This document shows positions 1 to 6,933 of a stretch of DNA of 64,000 nucleotides, one piece after another; position 1 is the stretch's first letter; each line of letters begins with the position of its first letter. The notes below the pieces were generated by a model. It was not told the origin of the DNA, made no database searches, and saw only the letters and a program-made list of their open reading frames with translations. The stretch spans positions 1,193,501-1,257,500 of the forward strand of contig CP102274.1 of the NCBI GenBank assembly GCA_025149285.1, in the 5' to 3' direction. Both the position numbers and the translations under genes were made by a program. The DNA is from Hungatella hathewayi (GTDB taxonomy: Bacteria > Bacillota > Clostridia > Lachnospirales > Lachnospiraceae).

Positions 1-78
1 CGTACTCTGACCGCTTATGTGTGATACTCTTCATGTAACCTATAGTATACGACGAATTACGGATTCGCACAAGACTGT

Positions 79-498
79 CTATGTAATTTTATCCATCCAT
101 TTTTTCAGATTATACACTGTTTTCGGATCGATGAAGTGTTCCACTTTTTCGGCCTGCTCCAGCTCATTGGTGGTTTGATTGATAAAGCAGAAGAAATCCT
201 GCAGCACCGTATGGCGGAACAGGAGATAGCGCCCAAGCTGAAGCCCCGCTTCCGTCAGCGTGACGGTACCGTATTTCTCAAACCGTACAAGTCCGTGGCT
301 GCGCAGGTTTCCAGCCATCTTTGAGGCGGATGACGGCCGGACATGAAGACATTTGGCAAGGTCCCCGATCCGGACCGGGGTGCCGTCCTGGCTGAGGCGG
401 CAGATCATTTCCAGATAGTCCTCCATAGAGGAGGTGATCTGGATGTGCTCCAGAAGGGAATAGCCTTTTAGTGTATAAAAATTATCTTCCTGATCCAT
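79..498 (-). CDS. DtxR/MntR-family metal-dependent transcriptional regulator
   Basis: 139-aa protein with an N-terminal winged helix (about residues 20-75: DYLEMICRLSQDGTPVRIGD followed by the recognition helix PSSASKMAGNLRSHGLV) and a C-terminal helical metal-binding/dimerisation part rich in H, E and C. The length suits a DtxR/MntR protein without the SH3-like third domain. I chose the ATG at 498 because AACGGAGGTAAACAA lies just upstream; an in-frame ATG 27 bases earlier has no such site. It is transcribed away from feoA across a ~200-base gap. In Firmicutes such proteins repress feo or mnt genes when Fe(II) or Mn(II) is plentiful, so control of the adjacent feoAB is a fair inference, not shown. 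Confidence 0.88.
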   Translation of the reverse strand: MDQEDNFYTLKGYSLLEHIQITSSMEDYLEMICRLSQDGTPVRIGDLAKCLHVRPSSASKMAGNLRSHGLVRFEKYGTVTLTEAGLQLGRYLLFRHTVLQDFFCFINQTTNELEQAEKVEHFIDPKTVYNLKKWMDKIT

Positions 499-700
499 TT
501 GTTTACCTCCGTTATGTGTCTGCATATCAGTTCAATATATTCCGGCTGAGAACAATCTATGACGGCCGCGGCGGGGGCTTAAAAATAATTGCCGTCAGGG
601 AAACAGTCTGCCGTCAGGAAAGAAGGAAAAAATCTCCCGGAACCACTGTACCAGCCTTCGCATATGTTAGGATATGGAAACATTTACGGAGGTAAATTTA
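499..700. promoter_or_regulatory. Divergent control region between the DtxR-type gene and feoA
   Basis: About 200 bases without a gene, between two outward-facing genes. It contains two near-identical direct repeats, GCCGTCAGGGAAA at 591-603 and GCCGTCAGGAAA at 610-621 (19-base period, two turns of the helix). These may be a protein-binding site. I see no clear sigma-70 consensus pair and no classical DtxR palindrome. Both flanking genes have GGAGG sites, at about 505-510 (minus strand) and 687-692. Confidence 0.45.
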
Positions 701-1072
701 ATGACAGAAGTAATCCAGTTAACAGACTTGAAAAAGGGTCAGAAAGCGGTGATTTCCGAACTGGCCGTTTTTGATGATATGAGACGGCGGCTTCAGGACA
801 TCGGTCTGATTGAAGGAACTGTAGTGGAGTGTGTGGGAAAGAGCCCGCTGGGAGACCCCTGCGCCTACATTATCCGGGGGGCGGTCATAGCCCTCAGGAG
901 CGAGGACTCCGGCCGTGTGATGGTATATAGAAAGGAATCAGAACATCAGGGAGCGAGAGAGGGGAAGGAACAGCGTGCTGAGAGCCCGGATATGGCTTTA
1001 GCCGCAGATACCGCCTCAATCTGTGAGGGGAAGGCAGGACAGGAGGAAACGGAGGACGTATTATGGGGTTAA
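701..1072 (+). CDS. feoA: FeoA-domain protein, ferrous iron transport
   Basis: 123 aa. Residues ~1-75 form a FeoA SH3-like domain ([12 protein letters not shown], then [20 protein letters not shown] and the [18 protein letters not shown] segment). Residues 76-123 are a polar tail not found in minimal FeoA. The ATG at 701 is preceded by ACGGAGGTAAATTTA; an in-frame ATG at 674 lacks a ribosome site. The stop overlaps the feoB start by 10 bases, so the two are translationally coupled. FeoA is a small cytoplasmic partner of the FeoB iron permease. With feoB broken downstream, its function here is probably lost. Confidence 0.9.
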   Translation: MTEVIQLTDLKKGQKAVISELAVFDDMRRRLQDIGLIEGTVVECVGKSPLGDPCAYIIRGAVIALRSEDSGRVMVYRKESEHQGAREGKEQRAESPDMALAADTASICEGKAGQEETEDVLWG

Positions 1073-1236
1073 GCAGAGATTCTGTGGGGATCAAGTCTGT
1101 GGACTGCGGACTTGAAATCAAAAAACGCCGGGAAGATGATAAGGTCATCGCGCTGGCAGGTAACCCGAATGTGGGGAAGAGTACGGTATTTAATGAAATG
1201 ACTGGAATGAATCAGCATACCGGTAACTTAACTTAA
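1063..1236 (+). pseudogene. feoB: feoB 5' fragment, truncated by phage integration
   Basis: Encodes 57 residues: a short N-terminal tail, then the start of the FeoB G domain with the P-loop GNPNVGKST and the G2-side sequence [13 protein letters not shown]. Normal FeoB continues WPGKTV. Here the reading runs into phage DNA and ends LT-stop. The missing continuation (GNWPGKTV) is found in frame at 46744. The last native codons are at about 1216-1224. The fragment cannot transport iron. FeoB is the inner-membrane GTP-dependent Fe(II) permease. Confidence 0.93.
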
Positions 1237-1242
1237 CGGTAA
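1219..1242. other. attL of the prophage
   Basis: ACCGG at 1219-1223 is shared with the right end (46741-46745). One mismatch follows (T here, A at the right end) and then AACT is shared again. TTAACGGTAA at 1233-1242 is the right arm of the phage attachment site and is the exact inverted complement of TTACCGTTAA at 46718-46727. The integrase gene ends six bases further on. Confidence 0.85.
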
Positions 1243-1247
1243 AACAA

Positions 1248-2639
1248 TTACAAAAAGATAATTTGATATTTCCGGTTCCGCCCAATGCTCTTTGATACAC
1301 GGATTTCCTTAATAATTGACCTCCAGAAGGCCCTCTTTTCCTCATTGTTTAAATTATTATAGATGATCTCAAAATTGCAGTCCAGAACTTGCTTAAGCGG
1401 TTTTAGATTTTTTATTGGTTGTTCCATGTCTGGGAGGGCAGCAAGCTGTTCCTCATACTCCGCGCGGTCTTTTTTATATTCTTCCAGATTGATCACTTCA
1501 TTCAGGTACAAATCCTTCAAACGGTCTAGTTTCCTGCGGATCTTATTCTTTTTTGCGCGATTATCAATTCTCTTGGCTTCCCCTGTCTCAAAATCTACCA
1601 GATAGCCGCTTAACTCTTCCCGGATGTGTTCTAATAAATATTCTTCAATCCTCATTTCTCGAATCTCACCGCCGTTGCTGCATTTTTTGTATGCACGGTA
1701 CTGCAGGCATTCATAGGCAGGATATTTGTAGCGATAGACTTTTCCGCTGGTCCTGCGGCTCACGACGTTAATGTGGCAGCCGCTCATTTTATGACCACAC
1801 TCGTCACAAATCAGGATTCCTGAGAATATGTAGGGATATTTTTGGCTGGAGCGTATCGTGCTGTTGTTGTCAAGGACACGTTGAATGTCCTGATACATCT
1901 CGTCAGAAATTAGGCGCGGACAGTAATTTTCGTTGCCGCGATAACGGCCGGTGTATTTCTCGTTTCGCAGGATACTGTTTTTTAGGTTCTGGATACTCAT
2001 ATTTATTCCGTGGGTTTCCCGCATGTAGTTTACGGTTTTGGCAAGTCCCTGTTCCCGATGGAAGTACTGAATACTATCCAACATCGCGGGTGCCTCGTCA
2101 GAAAAAACTAAATGCTTATTTTGAATCATGTAGCCGCGCGGCACCTTTCCGGTTATAACTTCGCCATGCTCTACCTTGCTTCGGAACACGTCGGCAACAC
2201 GAAGACCGCCGTTCTGTGCCTCCAGCTCCGCCCAGGTCATAGACTGGGCCACGAATGCCCGCCCGTAGGGCGTGGAGGTGTCAAAATAAGGTTGGTCAAT
2301 GGCTGTCCAGGCTACGTTGTATTTATCTAATATAACCTGAGTGTTAAGATAATGGCGAAGACTCCTGAACCATCGATCTAATTTCGTGAATATGATGAGA
2401 TCGACCAGGCCGGCCTTGACATTCCTGATCAGGCGGGTAAAGTCATCGCGATCCAGCTTCTGGCCGGAGACGCCGTCGTCGATATAGGTATCTTGAAGGA
2501 TCATATTCTGGTGATCATCAATATATTTAGTTCCGCGTTCCTTTTGATCACGAATAGAATCACCACGTTCAGCCTGCTCATCTGAGGACACACGGATGTA
2601 GAGCGCTACACGTAAAAGGGTGGTCTGGGGCTTTGTCAT
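1248..2639 (-). CDS. Large serine recombinase (phage integrase)
   Basis: 463 aa. Residues 10-150 form the resolvase catalytic domain, with the nucleophile in YIRVSSDEQ (Ser18) and the arginine-containing motif FTKLDRWFR. A recombinase DNA-binding domain follows (~160-260), then a zinc ribbon with CDECGHKMSG and a second Cys group near YECLQYRAYKKCSN (~275-330), then a coiled-coil region (~355-410). These are the parts expected of the phiC31/TP901-1/TndX class. The ATG at 2639 has AAGGAGATG upstream. It lies beside attL and reads towards it, as expected of the enzyme that put the phage into feoB. Excision would need a directionality factor. Confidence 0.95.
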   Translation of the reverse strand: MTKPQTTLLRVALYIRVSSDEQAERGDSIRDQKERGTKYIDDHQNMILQDTYIDDGVSGQKLDRDDFTRLIRNVKAGLVDLIIFTKLDRWFRSLRHYLNTQVILDKYNVAWTAIDQPYFDTSTPYGRAFVAQSMTWAELEAQNGGLRVADVFRSKVEHGEVITGKVPRGYMIQNKHLVFSDEAPAMLDSIQYFHREQGLAKTVNYMRETHGINMSIQNLKNSILRNEKYTGRYRGNENYCPRLISDEMYQDIQRVLDNNSTIRSSQKYPYIFSGILICDECGHKMSGCHINVVSRRTSGKVYRYKYPAYECLQYRAYKKCSNGGEIREMRIEEYLLEHIREELSGYLVDFETGEAKRIDNRAKKNKIRRKLDRLKDLYLNEVINLEEYKKDRAEYEEQLAALPDMEQPIKNLKPLKQVLDCNFEIIYNNLNNEEKRAFWRSIIKEIRVSKSIGRNRKYQIIFL

Positions 2640-2659
2640 AATATCATCTCCTTGGTTAA

Positions 2660-2689
2660 GTGTATTAATTTGGGGTATAAAAAATACAC
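2660..2689. repeat. 7-bp inverted repeat upstream of the integrase
   Basis: GTGTATT at 2660-2666 and AATACAC at 2683-2689 form a perfect inverted repeat ~25-50 bases upstream of the integrase start. It could be an operator or an mRNA leader hairpin. No function is shown. Confidence 0.35.
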
Positions 2690-2692
2690 CTC

Positions 2693-2813
2693 TTGTCAGG
2701 ATAGTCTGGAAATGATATAATCAATTTGCGAGAATGATATATCTTTCCGGAATGATCCGGCAAGAGAATCTATGTGAAAGGCTCTGGGAGTTCGCAGCTC
2801 CTGGGGCTTTTTT
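2693..2813 (+). ncRNA. Candidate small RNA transcription unit antisense to the lysogeny genes
   Basis: A consensus-like promoter, TTGTCA (2693-2698), 17-base spacer, TATAAT (2716-2721), points rightward. Transcription should start near 2728. A 12-bp hairpin (2779-2790 with 2798-2809, all positions paired if G-U is allowed) is followed by a T run ending at 2813, a Rho-independent terminator. The predicted product is ~85 nt and lies between two minus-strand genes. It also contains a 32-codon reading frame (2734-2832, ends past the terminator) without a good ribosome site, so an RNA product is preferred. Confidence 0.5.
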
Positions 2814-2820
2814 CATCTAT

Positions 2821-3336
2821 TTATTCAAATAAATCTGAAAAATCTACCTTGACTTCATCAAATGAATTGTTCTCATATTCGGGAATCCAAAACGATTTTA
2901 TATTTGCAAAATCTTGATACCTTAAAGCGCTATTAGTATCGATCTTTTTTGCGTATTTTACGTCTTCAATAGTAATTCCAAACATAGGAAGAATATCTTC
3001 CTTCGACTCAAATGTAAAGGGGTCTCCATCGGTGTGATTATATGAATCAGCATGTATTGAAATACGCTGAACTTTATCGCTGTTTAGCATAAATTCAAAT
3101 TCATTATTGTTATAAAAACAGGAGATTATAGGAGAATAAAGATTTCCTACTTCATAATTCCATTCCTCACGTGATTCTGGTTCTCCCATTTTTTCAATAA
3201 GTTCTGCTTCGGACATACCGCAGAACTGTTGAACATCCAATATAATCTCAACATTTTTTTCGGGTTCAGACTCTTTTGAAGAACAGCCACATACAAGCCC
3301 TACAATAATTAAGACAGACAATATTACTTTCTTCAT
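2821..3336 (-). CDS. Putative lipoprotein, possible lysogenic-conversion gene
   Basis: 171 aa starting MKKVILSVLIIVGLVCGCSS, a lipoprotein signal peptide. The likely lipidated residue is Cys18, with V-C-G before it. The ATG at 3336 has AGAGGAAG upstream; an earlier in-frame ATG would hide the signal peptide. Mature residues ~33-55 (FCGMSEAELIEKMGEP) resemble the helix-turn segment of SmpA/OmlA-like domains, but this is weak. It sits between integrase and repressor genes, a common place for genes expressed in the lysogen. It would be exposed on the outer face of the membrane. Function unknown. Confidence 0.65.
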   Translation of the reverse strand: MKKVILSVLIIVGLVCGCSSKESEPEKNVEIILDVQQFCGMSEAELIEKMGEPESREEWNYEVGNLYSPIISCFYNNNEFEFMLNSDKVQRISIHADSYNHTDGDPFTFESKEDILPMFGITIEDVKYAKKIDTNSALRYQDFANIKSFWIPEYENNSFDEVKVDFSDLFE

Positions 3337-3394
3337 ATATTCTTCCTCTTTTATTTTCGACGTATTAAAGGCGATAGTCCACATTTTGATATTT

Positions 3395-4084
3395 TTATCT
3401 CAGTACATAGTTCTGTAACCGTTCAGGAAAATATCTCTCAAGCATATCGTGATACTCTGCCCATGCAGTGTGTTTTTCTTTGGATTCTTTATGCTCAACG
3501 ATACGCTTGGGTTTTGAAACCGTCATTTCCGGTATAATAACGGGGAAAAACCAGTTATGTATTTCTTGATTTATTTCTTTGCACTCACTTAAATGGCACA
3601 TCTTATAATCTTCGTATATCCGATTCGCGGCCATGCAGGATACTCCATAAGTACGACAAATACCTCTGACACTATCTGATCGCATATGCCATACAGTGGC
3701 ACGGGGAACAAGAATATTACTGGCAAAATAATCTGCGAGGTCCTCAAATGATTTATCCGTTGAAGGAAGATTCATTATAAAATGTCCGAGTTCATGCATT
3801 AATGAAAACCGTATACGTTCAAGTGTATTTTTTTCATTATAGGCAATAATTTTTTCGTAAGTAAAGGCGTCTTCTGTGCAGCTCTGGCATATCACATATA
3901 GCTCAGTGTTGATCTCTTTCAGTTCAGAATAACTCAAAACTTTAAAACCATAATGCCGAAGTATTGAAAAGCAATCAATTGGAAAAGTAGTTATATTGCA
4001 TTCCTTGTAGACGGTTAATACATAGCTGAGCAGCCTTTTAAGTCCTGCTCGGTTAAAATCGGTGCAGCATAAATAATTTCTCAA
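3395..4084 (-). CDS. ImmA/IrrE-family metallopeptidase
   Basis: 229 aa with a zinc-peptidase motif HELGH in the segment RFSLMHELGHFIMNL (~residue 98) and a downstream DYFASNILVP helix typical of the family. It starts at TTG 4084, five bases after the repressor stop, with GAGG inside the end of the repressor gene, so the two genes are coupled. In ICEBs1 and many phages, ImmA cleaves the partner repressor after DNA damage to trigger induction. The same role here is inferred from the pairing with the CI-like gene. Confidence 0.85.
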   Translation of the reverse strand: MRNYLCCTDFNRAGLKRLLSYVLTVYKECNITTFPIDCFSILRHYGFKVLSYSELKEINTELYVICQSCTEDAFTYEKIIAYNEKNTLERIRFSLMHELGHFIMNLPSTDKSFEDLADYFASNILVPRATVWHMRSDSVRGICRTYGVSCMAANRIYEDYKMCHLSECKEINQEIHNWFFPVIIPEMTVSKPKRIVEHKESKEKHTAWAEYHDMLERYFPERLQNYVLR

Positions 4085-4089
4085 TAAAA

Positions 4090-4413
4090 TCAGTCCTCAA
4101 ATTCAATTTCGGACAGAAGCTGTATCAGGCGCATTTTCTGCTCAACAGACATTTTCTTTCCGTTTCTGGCTACAAGTTTTTCTACATCAGCATAGGTGGG
4201 CTCTTGATGGATAACTTTTTTCTTATCATCGAAGTCATCAAGAGATAAACCCAACACATGTGCTATAGCTTTTAATGTTTCTAGTTTAGGGTCCTTAGTA
4301 GCGCCACTTAAAATCTTATTTAATGTTCCTAGCGGTACGCCAGATTTTTCAGATAATTCTTCTGTTGTCATTCCCAACTTCTTCTTATATTCTGCTATCT
4401 TCTCTAATCCCAT
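4090..4413 (-). CDS. CI-like XRE-family repressor
   Basis: 107 aa. Residues ~4-60 are a helix-turn-helix of the XRE/lambda-repressor type (LGMTTEELSEKSGVPLGTLNKI). The C-terminal ~45 residues are charged and lack a LexA/S24 peptidase domain, fitting inactivation by the neighbouring ImmA rather than self-cleavage. AGGAGG precedes the ATG. It is divergent from a Cro-like gene across three CCGTTAACGG palindromes, one of which lies inside the opposing promoter. It likely maintains lysogeny. Confidence 0.88.
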   Translation of the reverse strand: MGLEKIAEYKKKLGMTTEELSEKSGVPLGTLNKILSGATKDPKLETLKAIAHVLGLSLDDFDDKKKVIHQEPTYADVEKLVARNGKKMSVEQKMRLIQLLSEIEFED

Positions 4414-4435
4414 TTTTTAAACCTCCTACGGTAAT

Positions 4436-4464
4436 ATTTTACCTCTCATAGTCGCTAAAGTCAA
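4436..4464 (-). promoter_or_regulatory. Repressor (maintenance) promoter
   Basis: On the minus strand TTGACT (4459-4464), a 17-base spacer and TAAAAT (4436-4441) form a good sigma-A promoter reading into the CI-like gene. The operator at 4475-4484 lies just upstream of its -35 box, where bound repressor could activate or repress. Confidence 0.75.
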
Positions 4465-4474
4465 GATTAATTTG

Positions 4475-4484
4475 CCGTTAACGG
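4475..4484. promoter_or_regulatory. Operator 1, CCGTTAACGG
   Basis: Perfect 10-bp palindrome, one of three identical copies in 83 bases of the immunity region. It sits upstream of the repressor promoter -35 box. Confidence 0.8.
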
Positions 4485-4505
4485 AAAATTAATTAAAAAA
4501 GCAGG

Positions 4506-4534
4506 TTGACATTTTCCGTTAACGGATATATACT
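4506..4534 (+). promoter_or_regulatory. Early (Cro-side) promoter
   Basis: TTGACA (4506-4511), 17-base spacer, TATACT (4529-4534), a near-consensus sigma-A promoter reading into the Cro-like gene and probably the early operon. An operator palindrome (4516-4525) lies inside the spacer, so bound repressor would block RNA polymerase directly. Confidence 0.85.
4516..4525. promoter_or_regulatory. Operator 2, CCGTTAACGG
   Basis: Second identical palindrome, located between the -35 and -10 boxes of the rightward promoter. It is 41 bases from operator 1 and 32 from operator 3 (start to start). Confidence 0.85.
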
Positions 4535-4547
4535 GATTAAGTACTAA

Positions 4548-4557
4548 CCGTTAACGG
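4548..4557. promoter_or_regulatory. Operator 3, CCGTTAACGG
   Basis: Third identical palindrome, downstream of the expected transcription start and directly before the GGAGGG ribosome site of the Cro-like gene. Confidence 0.8.
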
Positions 4558-4570
4558 AAAGGAGGGCAAT

Positions 4571-4780
4571 ATGTACTATCGTTTAAAAATTGAAATAAGT
4601 AGAAGAGGATATACAATTGAAAAATTTGCCTCTATGCTTAGCATTTCTGAAAAGTCATTGCGAAATAAGATTAATGGAACTACTGAATTTACGTGGTCCG
4701 AAGTTTTAGCAATCCGAGATCTAATAGATCCCGATATGCTATTGGAAGAATTATTTAAAAAAGAAAGCAAAATAGCCTAA
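4571..4780 (+). CDS. Cro-like XRE-family regulator
   Basis: 69 aa. Nearly the whole protein is a helix-turn-helix (RRGYTIEKFASMLSISEKSL followed by RNKINGTTEFTWSEVLAI). AAGGAGGGCAAT precedes the ATG. It is the first gene of the rightward transcript, opposite the CI-like repressor. By position it would act like Cro, favouring lytic growth. No direct evidence of which operators it prefers. Confidence 0.8.
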   Translation: MYYRLKIEISRRGYTIEKFASMLSISEKSLRNKINGTTEFTWSEVLAIRDLIDPDMLLEELFKKESKIA

Positions 4781-4782
4781 AA

Positions 4783-4796
4783 CAAACTTATGTTCG
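4783..4796. promoter_or_regulatory. Possible SOS (LexA/DinR) box
   Basis: CAAACTTATGTTCG matches the Gram-positive LexA consensus CGAAC-N4-GTTCG at 9 of 10 defined positions. It lies just after the Cro-like gene. No matching promoter was found close by, so this is tentative. Confidence 0.3.
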
Positions 4797-4881
4797 ATAC
4801 GACAAATATACCACTATCGAATATCTGTGTCAATGGAAAAAGGAGCAAATGCTCTTTGAAAATTTAGGAGGTGAAAAAAGG

Positions 4882-5139
4882 ATGAAAAAAGATAAAAAGA
4901 AACCACTCCCTGCTCAAAGAAAAAATGTCTTTGGAAGAAAGTGGTATTCAACAAACATATCTGCTACTGAATATTTCGATAATAATTTGAACGATTGCTG
5001 GCAGGCAATCTACAAATTATCTTTATTAGTGATTGTTATGATTGTGATTCTGTTTAGAAAAGGTCTATTCAATCATTTTAACAATTTCATTGTAAACATC
5101 AGCAGCAAGTTGAAAGAAAGATTCTCTCCCGGTAATTAA
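4882..5139 (+). CDS. Small phage membrane protein, unknown function
   Basis: 85 aa. A basic N-terminus (MKKDKKKPLPAQRKN), then one hydrophobic segment LSLLVIVMIVILF (~residues 45-60), then a basic C-terminus. I chose the ATG at 4882, which has TTAGGAGGTGAAAAAAGG upstream, over the in-frame ATG at 4849. Its last 75 bases overlap the convergent minus-strand gene. I do not recognise the family. Confidence 0.6.
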   Translation: MKKDKKKPLPAQRKNVFGRKWYSTNISATEYFDNNLNDCWQAIYKLSLLVIVMIVILFRKGLFNHFNNFIVNISSKLKERFSPGN

Positions 5140-5406
5140 GAGCAAAAGTTTCAATATGTAAGTACATGATTTCGCATATTCCCCGACTGTTGTGATATTT
5201 AAACACGATAGTGTTTTTCTTTCTTCGGGAAAGGTCTCCGAAAGTATATTACAAAGTTGTTGGAGCTTTTGTGTTATTTCATCAGGTAATTGAATTTGCG
5301 AATTTTGTGCTTTTACAAGTAATTCATACTTATCCATTTTCAACTGGTAATAAGTTAAGGCTGAAAGTTCTTCCCATGTGAAGGTTTTTAGTTCTTCATA
5401 CGTCAT
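5065..5406 (-). CDS. Hypothetical helical phage protein
   Basis: 113 aa starting MTYEELKTFTWEELSALTYYQLKMDKYELL, a repeated [TY]xxELxxxTxxEL pattern, followed by predicted helices. The ATG at 5406 has GGGGGATAATAAAT upstream. It is the only minus-strand gene in the early region and converges on the preceding membrane-protein gene with a 75-base overlap. Function unknown. Confidence 0.55.
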   Translation of the reverse strand: MTYEELKTFTWEELSALTYYQLKMDKYELLVKAQNSQIQLPDEITQKLQQLCNILSETFPEERKTLSCLNITTVGEYAKSCTYILKLLLLITGRESFFQLAADVYNEIVKMIE

Positions 5407-5539
5407 ATTTATTATCCCCCTTTCTTTGGTATTCCGGTGGCAGCCGGTAAGACAATTATAGAACGGAGAAAGCCAGAAATCAACAAGCAACAAGTACAAC
5501 CAGTCATACATACAATCTACCAGAGAGGGGTGGTGAGAA

Positions 5540-5689
5540 ATGAAAGATACTGTAGTTGCGCTTAACAGCGTTAATGTGGAACGGGCGTTTGAGGCTTTGG
5601 CTCGGATTTTTACGGCGCGGGGAGAATGTACAGTGACCGTGAAATCTATCAGAAAAAAAGACGAGGTACAGAAAGATGAAACCGCTTAA
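5540..5689 (+). CDS. Small hypothetical early protein
   Basis: 49 aa (MKDTVVALNSVNVERAFEAL...) preceded by GAGAGGGGTGGTGAGAA. Basic middle, acidic tail. Its last 14 bases overlap the next start, suggesting coupled translation. Not recognised. Confidence 0.6.
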   Translation: MKDTVVALNSVNVERAFEALARIFTARGECTVTVKSIRKKDEVQKDETA

Positions 5690-5906
5690 TAGCGGTACTG
5701 ATGGACAACCCCGCATTACAGGAAGGAGGAGGATCTGCATCAAACCAAATGCAACATGCAACACCTGCCGGTGCCGTAACCGCTGCATAGAGGCAAGCCG
5801 GCGGTATGTGTGCAGGGATTATGAAAGGAGGGACAAGCCGTGCAAAAGTATTACACAGACCTCGACGACTTCGAGGACGACAGCCGATCCCGCCTGCTGG
5901 AAGTAA
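5676..5906 (+). CDS. Small Cys-rich (zinc-knuckle-like) protein
   Basis: 76 aa with CNTCRCRNRC and a later VCRDY, a spacing that suggests metal binding. GAGGTACAGAAAG precedes the ATG, which overlaps the previous stop. The C-terminal ~25 residues look random and overlap the next gene by 67 bases, so either this tail or the next start may be misjudged. Function unknown. Confidence 0.5.
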   Translation: MKPLNSGTDGQPRITGRRRICIKPNATCNTCRCRNRCIEASRRYVCRDYERRDKPCKSITQTSTTSRTTADPACWK

Positions 5907-5992
5907 CAGAGCGGTGGCTGATGCCGGCGGTTATCTTTGTGGCTGGTGTGATTATCATTTTAGCAGTTTGCGTTTCACTGGAAGCGTTGTAA
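5840..5992 (+). CDS. Small single-pass membrane protein
   Basis: 50 aa from GTG 5840 (GAAAGGAGGGACAAGCC upstream). An acidic N-terminus (MQKYYTDLDDFEDDSR) is followed by a hydrophobic segment MPAVIFVAGVIIILAVCVSL. Not recognised. It overlaps the Cys-rich gene in another frame. Confidence 0.6.
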   Translation: MQKYYTDLDDFEDDSRSRLLEVTERWLMPAVIFVAGVIIILAVCVSLEAL

Positions 5993-6007
5993 GAGGGGAG
6001 AAAGACA

Positions 6008-6316
6008 GTGAAGAGAGTTAATGCCGAAGAAACATATTTTGACAGCATGAACGATATGGTTATTGTCCTGTGTTGCAAGGAGGATATCGCTGAAGAAGGG
6101 CCTGAACACATAGTGCTGGAGCCGGTATGGAAAAAATACGAATCGGACGACAGCCCTGTAGAATATCTGACACTGGCGGATATTTCAGAACAGTTTCAGG
6201 GACGCTGTTGTCTCATGGTGATAGCGGAAACTCCTTTGAGTGGACGTATATATCGCTATGATAACTATGGTGAAAAGGAATGGCTGGAAGTCGGGACAAC
6301 TTGTGGTTATGCATAG
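6008..6316 (+). CDS. Hypothetical early phage protein
   Basis: 102 aa, GTG start with GAGGGGAGAAAGACA upstream. Acidic, no membrane segment, with an aromatic C-terminal part (RIYRYDNYGEKEWLEVG) that may be a small beta domain. Part of the plus-strand early operon. Function unknown. Confidence 0.65.
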   Translation: MKRVNAEETYFDSMNDMVIVLCCKEDIAEEGPEHIVLEPVWKKYESDDSPVEYLTLADISEQFQGRCCLMVIAETPLSGRIYRYDNYGEKEWLEVGTTCGYA

Positions 6317-6338
6317 AGCTGCAGGAGGAGGGAATCAA

Positions 6339-6548
6339 ATGCAGAGAGAAACAATCATGAAGCAATTAGAAAAGCAGGCGCGGTATGCGCAGCGCTCTTT
6401 GTCGCGTGATCTGCTCTATCAGACATATGGACAGGCTTGTATGGCGCGCCAGTTGGAAGCAATAACGAAAGATGAGTTTATGCAGATCAATCACATGACG
6501 GTGTACTTTATGAATACCCATGCAAGAGAACTGGAAGAAGGAAGGTGA
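6339..6548 (+). CDS. Small hypothetical helical protein
   Basis: 69 aa from ATG 6339, preceded by GCAGGAGGAGGGAATCAA. A longer in-frame version from 6240 overlaps the previous gene and lacks a ribosome site, so it was rejected. Mostly helical, charged (MQRETIMKQLEKQARYAQRS). Not recognised. Confidence 0.65.
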   Translation: MQRETIMKQLEKQARYAQRSLSRDLLYQTYGQACMARQLEAITKDEFMQINHMTVYFMNTHARELEEGR

Positions 6549-6553
6549 GAACG

Positions 6554-6880
6554 ATGAAGAAACGATTAGAGAAGAAGAGGGAGAAGCGGAAGCGTGAACA
6601 GATCCACAGATTGCTTGATCTGGCGCTGGATATCAACGGATTGGAACCCAGAAAGCAAGGCATTACGGGCGATCTTCCGACAGCATTTTTTAAGTTTTCT
6701 GGGCAAGTGGGCTGGATAGATATTCATATGTATTCTACTGGTTGGAATTCCGACAATTATCCGGATGTGGAAATGCTTCCGAGTACAAATAGCCTTGGAG
6801 AACTTTCCTACGCGGTACGCCGTATGGAGGCGTTAAAAGCAGAAACCCCAGGAGCGGCAACTCCCAGGGATTCAAGGTAA
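6554..6880 (+). CDS. Hypothetical early phage protein with basic N-terminus
   Basis: 108 aa. It begins with a very basic helix (MKKRLEKKREKRKREQIHR), followed by a mixed segment containing GWIDIHMYSTGWNS. GGAAGGTGAG precedes the ATG and overlaps the previous stop. Function unknown. Confidence 0.65.
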   Translation: MKKRLEKKREKRKREQIHRLLDLALDINGLEPRKQGITGDLPTAFFKFSGQVGWIDIHMYSTGWNSDNYPDVEMLPSTNSLGELSYAVRRMEALKAETPGAATPRDSR

Positions 6881-6933
6881 CTGATAATAATTTGACACCC
6901 TCATTATAGCAGAGGGAGACAGGAGAAATCAAG

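Noticed and set aside
5857..5873. Inverted repeat CCTCGACGACTTCGAGG as an operator
   Set aside because: Falls inside the coding part of a small membrane protein (L-D-D-F-E-D) and is not repeated elsewhere.
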